NCBI GenBank assembly: GCA_903847545.1
Contig: CAINDZ010000034.1
Location: 1-18,973, forward strand
Length of the DNA: 18,973 nucleotides
From: an uncultured bacterium
GTDB lineage: Bacteria > Krumholzibacteriota > Krumholzibacteriia > LZORAL124-64-63
Direction of reading: 5' to 3'
Shown here piece by piece: positions 1-6,311 of this stretch. The notes below the pieces were generated by a model. The model did not search any database and was not told where the DNA came from. It was given only the letters and a program-made list of their open reading frames with translations. Each line of letters begins with the position of its first letter. Positions within the stretch are counted from its first letter, which is position 1. The position numbers were made by a program, and so were the translations under genes.

Positions 1-803
1 AGCAGGCGGCAATACGCATCGATGAGCGGGAAGCGCTTGTAGGCGAAGTCGGTCAGCAGCTTCTCCTGCTCGCCGGCCAGCGCCACGAGCGCCGCCTTCT
101 GCCTCTCGTCCAGGATCGCCAGCACGTTGTTGGCGATGCGCGGCACGAAGGACGTGTTGTGGCCCAGCTGGTTGGTGTCGACGTCGCGCATGTACTGGAA
201 GCCGCAGAAGTCGGCGACCTTGCCGGGCGGCAGGAACGTGTTGCAGCCCATCGCGCCGGTCAGGAAGGCGAGGCCGTCGAAGGCGATCGTGTTCAGCTGG
301 GCGCGGTCGGAGGTGGCCTGCTCGAGCGAGTACTGGCCCTTGCCCGCGGGGGGCGCGCCGCCTGCGCCCGTCGCGGGCGCCTGTGACGCGGGCGCTCCGG
401 CCTTGGGCGCCTTGGCCCCGGGCGCTTTCGCCCCGGCCGCGCCGGCCCGGTCGGGCGGCGGGTCCAGGTCCCGCAGGCGGTCGGGGTCGAACCCCGCGGC
501 GCGCACGGCCTCGTTCAGGGCCGGGCCGCCACGCAGGCCGGCCTCGCGAAAGGCCGCATGGATGGCCTTGGCCTCGGCCGCGGTCAGCTTGGCGGGGTCA
601 TGGGTGGCCAGGATGGTCCTCACCTGCTGGACCTGGGCCGCGGTGAGCGGCGTCGCATCCGCCCCGGGCGCGCCGGCAGTCGCCGGTGGCCCGGCCGGTG
701 GCTCGGCGCGCCTGCCCTCCTCGGCGGCCGTGGAGGCGAAGGGTGACAGCATGACGAGGGAAAGGACGAGGGCCGCGCGGAGTCGAGTCATGTGGTTGGT
801 CAT
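1..803 (-). CDS. Secreted tandem-LTxxQ family protein, paralogue 1 (3' end outside window)
   Basis: The gene reads leftwards off the window edge, leaving 267 codons. ATG at 803 is preceded by AAAGGTG about 8 bases upstream. Residues 1-27 form a signal peptide. Residues 53-115 hold LTAAQ and LTAAEAKAI helices and a GFDPDRLRDLDPPP segment; 117-155 is an Ala/Pro/Lys/Gly-rich linker. From about 157 the protein matches the two paralogues encoded at 2555-4330 and 4351-6207: AQLNTIAFDGLAFLTG, FLPPGKVADFCGFQY, LGHNTSFV, then LDERQKAALVALAGEQ. The last motif resembles the LTxxQ helix of Spy/CpxP proteins. It lies 21 bases after the Spy-like sensor gene and is probably the fourth gene of the sigma-factor operon. 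It has Cys at residues 187 and 200 where the paralogues have none. I do not recognise a named family; a periplasmic or surface stress role is inference. Confidence 0.85.
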   Translation of the reverse strand, partial: MTNHMTRLRAALVLSLVMLSPFASTAAEEGRRAEPPAGPPATAGAPGADATPLTAAQVQQVRTILATHDPAKLTAAEAKAIHAAFREAGLRGGPALNEAVRAAGFDPDRLRDLDPPPDRAGAAGAKAPGAKAPKAGAPASQAPATGAGGAPPAGKGQYSLEQATSDRAQLNTIAFDGLAFLTGAMGCNTFLPPGKVADFCGFQYMRDVDTNQLGHNTSFVPRIANNVLAILDERQKAALVALAGEQEKLLTDFAYKRFPLIDAYCRL

Positions 804-824
804 GGCGGCACACCTTTCTTCGGT

Positions 825-1340
825 TCAGCGTGGCTCACGCGGGGGTTGGTCCCGCCGGGCATGGGAATAGATGGTCGGGGCCGTGTGGGCGAACCGCGTG
901 CGCTGCGCCGGCGTCAGGATGTCCGCCTCCGCCAGCAGCATGACGGCCGACAGCGAGTCGGCGCGCGCGCGCGACGCGCTGGCCAGGCGCACCATCTCCC
1001 TGAACTTCGCCTCGTCCAGCACGGGCTCGCCATACGCGTCCGTGATGCGCCGGTTCGCCTCCGTCGTGCGGCGCAACAGGACGGCCATCTCGGGCAGGCG
1101 CGTCTTGAGCAGGTCGTGCAGGGCCGTCACCTGCGCCGGGTCCAGGTCCAGGTCGCGCGTCATCAGGTCCAGGTGCTCGCGCAGCGCCTCCTCGGCGTCG
1201 CGGGTCTCGCCCGCCAATTCGCGCGGCGGCGGGGGCGGCGGCGTCTCTTCCTGCGCCGTCCGCCCGTTCAGGAAGAAGTAGACGAGCCCGGCGTTCAGGC
1301 CGACCGAGAACGCCATCAGGATCAACGGCATGCGTCTCAT
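825..1340 (-). CDS. Membrane-anchored Spy/CnrX-like periplasmic sensor (LTxxQ family)
   Basis: The product is 171 residues. ATG at 1340 follows GGAGG with ideal spacing and overlaps the anti-sigma stop codon (ATGA). Residues 5-24 form one membrane anchor, 33-39 are a polyproline stretch, and the rest is a predicted helical periplasmic domain with LDPAQVTALHDLL (66-78) and LTPAQRTRF (142-150). These are the two LTxxQ-type helices of the Spy/CpxP/CnrX (heavy-metal resistance) fold. His56, Met60 and His75 are possible metal ligands but were not matched to a structure. Known CnrX-type sensors sit beside an ECF sigma factor and its anti-sigma factor and release the sigma factor when metal binds. 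The same three-gene arrangement here suggests that role. The inducer is unknown, and a chaperone-like envelope stress role is an alternative. Confidence 0.85.
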   Translation of the reverse strand: MRRMPLILMAFSVGLNAGLVYFFLNGRTAQEETPPPPPPRELAGETRDAEEALREHLDLMTRDLDLDPAQVTALHDLLKTRLPEMAVLLRRTTEANRRITDAYGEPVLDEAKFREMVRLASASRARADSLSAVMLLAEADILTPAQRTRFAHTAPTIYSHARRDQPPREPR

Positions 1341-1750
1341 GATTCCTCCGGGATCGCCGTGGCGAAGATGTCGAGCAGGCTCGCCCCGCCCTCGGTGGCA
1401 TTCTCGATCACGGGTCCTGCGACCTGGTGGTGGACGCCGCCGCCCCCGACCAGGATGGAGAGCGCCAGCCCGGCCGCGCAGGCCAGTGCCGTCCCGAACG
1501 CGAAGGTGAGCCCCAGCGGGCGCCGCTCGCGCTGCAGGCGGGCCTGCACCGCCGGCCAGGCGGGCCGCGGCCGGGCCGGCCCGGGATCGCGGGCCAGCAC
1601 GGCGTGCACCTCGCCGATCTGCTCGAGTTCCCGCCGGCAGGCGTCGCATGCGGCGCAGTGCCCGGCGACCTGCGCCGCCGTCGCCGCGTCCAGCGCGCCG
1701 TCGGCAAAGGCCTGCAGGACGTGACCCTTGGGATGGTGATTCCCGGTCAT
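1337..1750 (-). CDS. Zinc-finger anti-sigma factor (ZAS type), single-pass membrane protein
   Basis: The product is 137 residues. Residues 31-38 (HCAACDAC) give the His-x3-Cys-x2-Cys core of the zinc-binding anti-sigma domain, which in this family clamps the cognate ECF sigma factor in the cytoplasm. A hydrophobic segment at about 79-101 is the single membrane span, leaving a short tail of about 36 residues outside with no recognisable domain. The start ATG at 1750 has GGGAGG upstream and overlaps the sigma-factor stop by 4 bases. Its own stop overlaps the start of the sensor gene in the same way. Two ATGA couplings in a row imply that sigma factor, anti-sigma factor and sensor are made in fixed ratio. 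The very short outer tail suggests that sensing is delegated to the LTxxQ protein encoded next. Confidence 0.88.
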   Translation of the reverse strand: MTGNHHPKGHVLQAFADGALDAATAAQVAGHCAACDACRRELEQIGEVHAVLARDPGPARPRPAWPAVQARLQRERRPLGLTFAFGTALACAAGLALSILVGGGGVHHQVAGPVIENATEGGASLLDIFATAIPEES

Positions 1751-2403
1751 GACATTCCTCCCCCGTTGACGAGGTCGTCGCGCAGGGCGTTCATCGCGCG
1801 GTGCAGCAGCATCTGCACGGACCCCGTCGTTGTCCCCATGGCCTGGGCGATCTCATCGTAGCTCAGGTCGTGATACTGCCTCAGGACGAGGGCCTGGCGC
1901 TGGCGGTCCGGCAGCCTTCCGACCGCCGCGCGGACCGCGGCGCACTGTTCGCGATGCTCGATGTCGGCCAGTGCGCCGGGTTGCTCGGCGGGCGGATCGA
2001 CGGCCGCCAGGTCGAGCGACAACCAGCGGATCACCCGCCGTCTCCGCAGGCGGCTGCGGGCCAGGTTGCCCGCGATCCTCAGGAGCCAGCTCCGGAACTG
2101 GCCCGTCGGACGATAGCGCCCTGCCGCCCCGACCATGCGCACGAACGTCTCCTGCGTCAGGTCCTGTGCTTCCTCGCGCGAGCCGAGCATCCGCACCAGG
2201 AAGGCGAAGACCACGCCCTCCCAGCGCTCGACGAGGATGCGGAACGCGCCGTCGTCGCCGTCCGCACCCTGCGCCATCAATGCATCGTCGCTTGTCGTCA
2301 AGTCACGCTTCCCTTTTGCCACCTGAACGCCCGGACCGGGCGACCCTTTCGCGGGAGTCGTCGCAGGCCTCGACGGGTGAATTCGCGAAAGACCCGCGCT
2401 CAC
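1747..2403 (-). CDS. ECF-family RNA polymerase sigma factor
   Basis: The product is 218 residues from a GTG at 2403, which has GGAG about 11 bases upstream. The first 40 residues are low-complexity, so a later start is possible, for example GTG at 2322 or ATG at 2277; neither has a clear ribosome binding site. Region 2 spans about 50-118 (AFRILVERW, EEAQDLTQETFVRM, GQFRSWLLRIAGNLARS). Region 4 spans about 155-212 (LPDRQRQALVLRQYHDLS, YDEIAQAMGTTTGSVQMLL). There is no sigma region 1 or 3, as is usual for ECF factors. It is the first gene of an operon with its anti-sigma factor, a CnrX-like sensor and a large secreted protein. The divergent pair at 2555-6207 may also belong to its regulon. The product is confident; the start is uncertain. 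Confidence 0.88.
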   Translation of the reverse strand: MSAGLSRIHPSRPATTPAKGSPGPGVQVAKGKRDLTTSDDALMAQGADGDDGAFRILVERWEGVVFAFLVRMLGSREEAQDLTQETFVRMVGAAGRYRPTGQFRSWLLRIAGNLARSRLRRRRVIRWLSLDLAAVDPPAEQPGALADIEHREQCAAVRAAVGRLPDRQRQALVLRQYHDLSYDEIAQAMGTTTGSVQMLLHRAMNALRDDLVNGGGMS

Positions 2404-2491
2404 CGGGCGTTTGGCTCCACATCAGCCAGCGATGCGTTCGTGGACACCGGGCGGATACTAGGGCAAGCAGGCGCCGACGACCACCGGAAGC

Positions 2492-2518
2492 GGAAACGTG
2501 CACCGGCAATCCTGGTCC
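2492..2518 (+). promoter_or_regulatory. Possible ECF-type promoter for the lipoprotein pair
   Basis: GGAAAC at 2492-2497 and GTCC at 2515-2518 are separated by 17 bases, resembling the GGAAC / GTC elements of many ECF promoters. It would place a transcript start near 2525, giving a leader of about 30 bases before the ATG at 2555. The match is short and could be chance in GC-rich DNA. No equally good site was seen upstream of the sigma operon on the other strand. Confidence 0.25.
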
Positions 2519-2554
2519 AGCCTCGCCCCGCCGGAACAAGGGAAGGAAGGCATC

Positions 2555-4330
2555 ATGAGCAACCATCAGGAACCCAGTCGCGCCTCCAGGGTCGCCAAGG
2601 GCCTCGCGGCCCTGCTCCTGCCGGGCCTGTCGGCGGCGCTGCTCCTGGCCGCGGGATGCGGCAAGGACAGCGACGCGGTCACCGACCCGACGCCGGGCCC
2701 GGACCCCGTCGACGACGCCAAGTACACGATCGCCCAGACGGTCTCCGACGAGGCCCAGCGCAACACCCTGGCCTTCGACGGCCTGGCGTTCCTGACGGGC
2801 AACCTCGGCAGCCAGTCGTTCCTGCCGCCCGGCAAGGTGGCCGACTACTCGGGCTTCCAGTACCTGCGGGACAACGACCCCACCAACCTGGGCCACAACA
2901 CGTCGTTCGTGACGATCATCGCGTTCAACATGCTGCACATCCTGGACAGCGGGCAGGTCGGGCGCCTGGTCGCCGGCGCGCAGGACCAGGTGACCCGCAT
3001 CAACGAGTTCGCCTACATGCGCTACCCGCTGCTGGACGGGTTCCGGCGCGAACTGGACGGCGACCTGCCGGCCGGCGCCGCCGGGCTGGACTCGGTGGCG
3101 GTGGTCGCCTACACGGCCGACCTGTACCGGCTGGACGGGGAGATCAGCTACAGCCGCGCGCGGTTGATGGGAAGCGTCATCCGCTCGCTCTCGACCGAGC
3201 AGAAGGCGCAGCTGGCCGCCCTGAAGGCGCTGAACGGCATCGGCAACTGGGACGCGACGCTGGACGACCCGCTGCGCGACCTGCACCTGGACCACGACGT
3301 GAACGTGGCCGTCATGACCTACGCCAGCGAGATGTACGCCTGGTACGCCGGCTCGGTCACCGCGGACGTGTACTTCTGCCCCGAGCGCCAGGCCACCTAC
3401 TTCGGGTCGTTCTACCTGAAGGACTGGCCGGCGATGGGCAACCCTAACTACACGATCAACGAGCAGTTGACCGCCAGCGCGGGCCAGGACTTCCTCGCGG
3501 CGCTGCCGGCGGCGCAGGCGGCGAAGGTGACGGGGCTGGTCGATGCGCAGCGCAGCTCGCTGCTCGAGATCGTCGACCGGCGCGAGGACATCGCCACCCT
3601 GCTGCGCGGGTTCATGACCGGCACCGACGTCGACTCCCTGGCCGTGATCGAGCTGTCGGCGCGCTACGGCGAGCTGGACGGCGCCATCGGCTACCTGTGC
3701 GCGACCCGCTTCGCGAGCGTGGCCCACGCGCTGGACACGGCCGGCCTGGCGCGCGTGGAGGCGCTGGCCGACGCCCTCGGCTACATCGACCCCGCGGGCG
3801 GCTTCCTCTACTCGGCGCCCGTCACCATGCCGACGTTCGCCGACACCGACTTCCTTTTCGGGGCCGGCGGCGGGTCCTCGTTCACGCTGAGCAGCCCTGC
3901 GGTGTCCAACGGTGGCGAGTTGCCGGTGGACTATACCTGCGACGGCTCCAGCGCGACCCTGCCGCTGTCGTGGTCGGGCGCCCCGGACGGGACGCAGAGC
4001 TACGCCGTGGTGATGCACCACATCGACCCTGAGGGCGTCGTGAAGTGGTACTGGGTGCTGTACGACCTGCCGGCGTCGGTGACGTCGCTGGCCCAGGACG
4101 TCACGGGCGTGGGCACGCTGGGCAACAACAGCGTCAACGGGAGCACGGCGTACGCGCCGCCGTGCTCCGCCGGCCCCGGGGCCAAGACCTACATCCTGAC
4201 CGTGTACGCGCTGTCGGCCGCCCCCGAGTTGTCGGTCGCCCCGGCGGCCGTCGACCGGGCGGCGCTCCTGGCGGCCATGAGTGACCGGACCCTCGCCAGC
4301 GCCTCGCTGAGCGTGACCTACACCCGCTGA
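2555..4330 (+). CDS. Lipoprotein of the tandem-LTxxQ family fused to a PEBP domain, paralogue 2
   Basis: The product is 591 residues. ATG at 2555 follows GGAAGGAAGG at good spacing. Residues 20-35 end in the lipobox LAAGC with Cys35, so it is probably a lipid-anchored envelope protein. The core (57-436) matches the two neighbouring paralogues: FDGLAFLTG (74-82), FLPPGKVADYSGFQYL (89-104), GHNTSFVTII, DLYRLDGEISYSRARL (189-204), GNWD, LDHDVNVAVMTYASEMY, CPERQATYFGSFYLKDWP and NPNYTINEQLTA. Residues 441-590 are a phosphatidylethanolamine-binding-protein domain of the bacterial YbhB/YbcL type: TCDGSSATLPLSW (461-473), DPEGVVKWYWVLYDLPA, AYAPPCSAGPG and KTYILTVYAL. The PEBP ligand pocket residues appear present, but its substrate is unknown. 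The stop is followed after 20 bases by the start of paralogue 3, so the two are likely co-transcribed. I know of no described fusion of this kind. Confidence 0.9.
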   Translation: MSNHQEPSRASRVAKGLAALLLPGLSAALLLAAGCGKDSDAVTDPTPGPDPVDDAKYTIAQTVSDEAQRNTLAFDGLAFLTGNLGSQSFLPPGKVADYSGFQYLRDNDPTNLGHNTSFVTIIAFNMLHILDSGQVGRLVAGAQDQVTRINEFAYMRYPLLDGFRRELDGDLPAGAAGLDSVAVVAYTADLYRLDGEISYSRARLMGSVIRSLSTEQKAQLAALKALNGIGNWDATLDDPLRDLHLDHDVNVAVMTYASEMYAWYAGSVTADVYFCPERQATYFGSFYLKDWPAMGNPNYTINEQLTASAGQDFLAALPAAQAAKVTGLVDAQRSSLLEIVDRREDIATLLRGFMTGTDVDSLAVIELSARYGELDGAIGYLCATRFASVAHALDTAGLARVEALADALGYIDPAGGFLYSAPVTMPTFADTDFLFGAGGGSSFTLSSPAVSNGGELPVDYTCDGSSATLPLSWSGAPDGTQSYAVVMHHIDPEGVVKWYWVLYDLPASVTSLAQDVTGVGTLGNNSVNGSTAYAPPCSAGPGAKTYILTVYALSAAPELSVAPAAVDRAALLAAMSDRTLASASLSVTYTR

Positions 4331-4350
4331 TGTCCCCGGGAGGGAAGACG

Positions 4351-6207
4351 ATGAGAGGATCGGCAGCCACGGGATCCCTGCAGGCCATCGTGGTCCTGAT
4401 ACTTGCGACGGCGCTGGCCGGCGGCGCGCTGGGCCAGGCCGCCAACCAGGTGAAGACGGTCAGCCCCGCCACGGCGACGGCCGGCGCGGCGGGCATCGTC
4501 GTCACCTTCACCCTCGACACGGACTTCCCGCCGCCACCGCCGGCCGGCGACGGGCCGCAGTCGGTGACGATCGGGGGCGTCGCCGGCACGGGCATCACGC
4601 ACACGTCGGCCAACAAGGTGACGGCGACGTTCACCTTCCCCGCGACGACGGCCGCGGGCGCCAAGGACGTCGCGATCACGTTCGCGATTCCCGGCGGGAC
4701 GCTCCTGTTCTCGCTGGCGGGCGGGTTCACGGTGGCGGGCGGCGGCGACGAGTACACGATGGAGCGCACGCTGGCCGACGGCGCCCAGTTGAACACCATC
4801 GCCTTCGACGGCCTGGCTTTCCTGACCGGCAGCCTGGGCGGGCAGGTGTTCCTGCCGCCCGGCAAGGTGGCGGACTACTCGGGCTTCCAGTACCTGCGCG
4901 ACAACGACCCCACGCAGATGGGCCACAACACGGACTTCGTGACGATCATCGCCGCGAACGTGTTGAACATCCTGGACGAGGAACAGCTGGCCCGCCTGGT
5001 GGCCCGGGCCGAGGCGCAGGTGGACCTGATCAACAGTTACGCCTGGGGACGCTACCCGCTCGCCGACGCGTTCCGGCGCCAGCTGGACGGGGACATCCCC
5101 GCGGGCAGCGCCGGCCTGGACAAGGGCGCGGTCATGCGGTGTTCCGGCGACCTCTACCGGATCGACGGGGCGATCAGCTTCGATCGCGCGCGGCTGCTCG
5201 GCGGCATCGTGCGCTCGTTCACGCCGGCGCAGAAGGCCGCCATGGACAGCCTGGGCACCCTCGGCGGCGTGGGCAACTGGGACGACACGCTGCCCGACCC
5301 GTTGCGCGACCTGCGCCTGGACCACGACGTGAACATCGCCGTGATGACCTATGCCAGCGAGATGTACGGCTGGTACGCCGGCACGGTCGTGTCCGACGTC
5401 TACTTCTGCCCCGAGCGGCAGGGCACGTACTTCGGGTCGTTCTACCTGAAGGACTGGCCGGCGATGGGCAACCCGAACTACACCATCAACGAGCAACTGA
5501 CGGCCAGCGCCGGGGAACGCTTCCTGTCCATCCTGGACGCGTCGCAGCGGGCGGTCGTGACGAACCTGCTCGAGGAACAGCGAGCGGCGCTGTACGGCAT
5601 CGTCGACGCGCGAACGGAGATCGCCGGCCAGCTGCGTCGCTTCCTGGTGGAGGCGTCGGTCGACAGCGCGTCGGTGCTGGACCTCTCGGCCCGGTACGGG
5701 GCCCTGGACGGCGTGATCATCCACGCGTACGCGACGCGCTTCTCGCAGGTGGCGGCCACGCTCAGCACGGCGCAGAAGGCGCAGTTGACCGCGCTGGCCG
5801 ACTCGCTGGGCTACGTACCGGCGGCGGGCGGGTTCCTGTACTCGACGCCGGTGGCGATGCCCGCGATTGCGAACACCGACTTCCTGTTCGCCGCCTCGGC
5901 GTCCGGCGTCGGCGACGAGGGGTCGTCGCGGGGCGGGCGGGCGCCGAGCGCGGCGCCCAACCCGTTCAATCCCCGGACCACGGTCTCATTCACCATGCCA
6001 GCGGCTGGCCATGCGCGGCTGACGCTGCACGACGTGCGCGGCCGCCTGGTGCGCACGCTGGCGGATGCCGACCTGCCGGCGGGCGAACAGGTGCTGGTGT
6101 GGGACGGGCGCGACGACCAGGGACGCGACGCGGCATCCGGCACCTACGTCCTGCGCGTGGAGGCCGGCACGGACATTTCGACAGGCAAGCTGACCCTCGT
6201 CCGCTAG
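4351..6207 (+). CDS. Secreted tandem-LTxxQ family protein with Ig/TIG-like N-terminus and C-terminal sorting domain, paralogue 3
   Basis: The product is 618 residues. ATG at 4351 is preferred over an in-frame ATG at 4330 (overlapping the upstream stop) because GGGAGGGAA sits just before it. Residues 1-30 are a signal peptide. Residues 33-129 are beta-rich and resemble an IPT/TIG or related Ig-like domain (VKTVSPATATAGAAG, SVTIGGVAGTGITHT). The family core spans about 135-514, with LDEEQLARL (208-216), FTPAQKAAM (290-298), LDASQRAVV and LSTAQKAQLTAL (471-482) marking four LTxxQ-like helices. Residues 534-618 form a FlgD-Ig-like type IX-style sorting domain: AAPNPFNPRTTVSFTMP, VLVWDGRDDQGRDAASGTYV. 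It is probably exported and attached to or released from the cell surface. Function is unknown. A GC hairpin follows the stop. Confidence 0.9.
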   Translation: MRGSAATGSLQAIVVLILATALAGGALGQAANQVKTVSPATATAGAAGIVVTFTLDTDFPPPPPAGDGPQSVTIGGVAGTGITHTSANKVTATFTFPATTAAGAKDVAITFAIPGGTLLFSLAGGFTVAGGGDEYTMERTLADGAQLNTIAFDGLAFLTGSLGGQVFLPPGKVADYSGFQYLRDNDPTQMGHNTDFVTIIAANVLNILDEEQLARLVARAEAQVDLINSYAWGRYPLADAFRRQLDGDIPAGSAGLDKGAVMRCSGDLYRIDGAISFDRARLLGGIVRSFTPAQKAAMDSLGTLGGVGNWDDTLPDPLRDLRLDHDVNIAVMTYASEMYGWYAGTVVSDVYFCPERQGTYFGSFYLKDWPAMGNPNYTINEQLTASAGERFLSILDASQRAVVTNLLEEQRAALYGIVDARTEIAGQLRRFLVEASVDSASVLDLSARYGALDGVIIHAYATRFSQVAATLSTAQKAQLTALADSLGYVPAAGGFLYSTPVAMPAIANTDFLFAASASGVGDEGSSRGGRAPSAAPNPFNPRTTVSFTMPAAGHARLTLHDVRGRLVRTLADADLPAGEQVLVWDGRDDQGRDAASGTYVLRVEAGTDISTGKLTLVR

Positions 6208-6232
6208 GACAGGAGCCGGGGGAGGAGGGAGC

Positions 6233-6256
6233 GGGGGGAGGCGGGGGCCTCCCCCC
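6233..6256 (+). terminator. GC-rich hairpin after paralogue 3
   Basis: A perfect 10-base stem, GGGGGGAGGC pairing with GCCTCCCCCC, encloses a 4-base GGGG loop, 25 bases after the stop codon of the upstream gene. It is not followed by a real T run (only TTGCCGTTG), so it is a non-canonical terminator or a 3'-end stabilising structure. It lies just before a candidate promoter for the next gene, which fits a transcription-unit boundary. Confidence 0.55.
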
Positions 6257-6262
6257 TTGCCG

Positions 6263-6291
6263 TTGTCCATCGACGATCGGTGGGCTACGAT
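6263..6291 (+). promoter_or_regulatory. Candidate sigma-70-like promoter for the ADP-ribosylglycohydrolase gene
   Basis: TTGTCC at 6263-6268 and TACGAT at 6286-6291 are spaced by 17 bases, each matching 4 of 6 consensus positions. A start near 6298 would leave a leader of about 14 bases containing GGGAGG before ATG at 6312. Confidence 0.4.
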
Positions 6292-6311
6292 GCGCGCCAG
6301 GGAGGCGCACG

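Noticed and set aside
127..870. Plus-strand open frame over paralogue 1
   Set aside because: The minus-strand frame has a start, ribosome binding site, signal peptide and strong similarity to two neighbours; the plus-strand frame has none of these.
2303..4021. Long open frame antisense to the lipoprotein gene
   Set aside because: It is an Arg/Val/His-rich shadow frame typical of high-GC DNA, without domains, and it overlaps a strongly supported gene on the other strand.
6233..6256. Canonical intrinsic terminator
   Set aside because: The stem is perfect but there is no T run after it, so it is listed only as a terminator-like hairpin.
5139..6311. Upstream extension of the ADP-ribosylglycohydrolase frame
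   Set aside because: The added residues are an Arg/Ala/Gly-rich alternative frame of paralogue 3. The ATG at 6312 has its own ribosome binding site and begins the recognisable protein.
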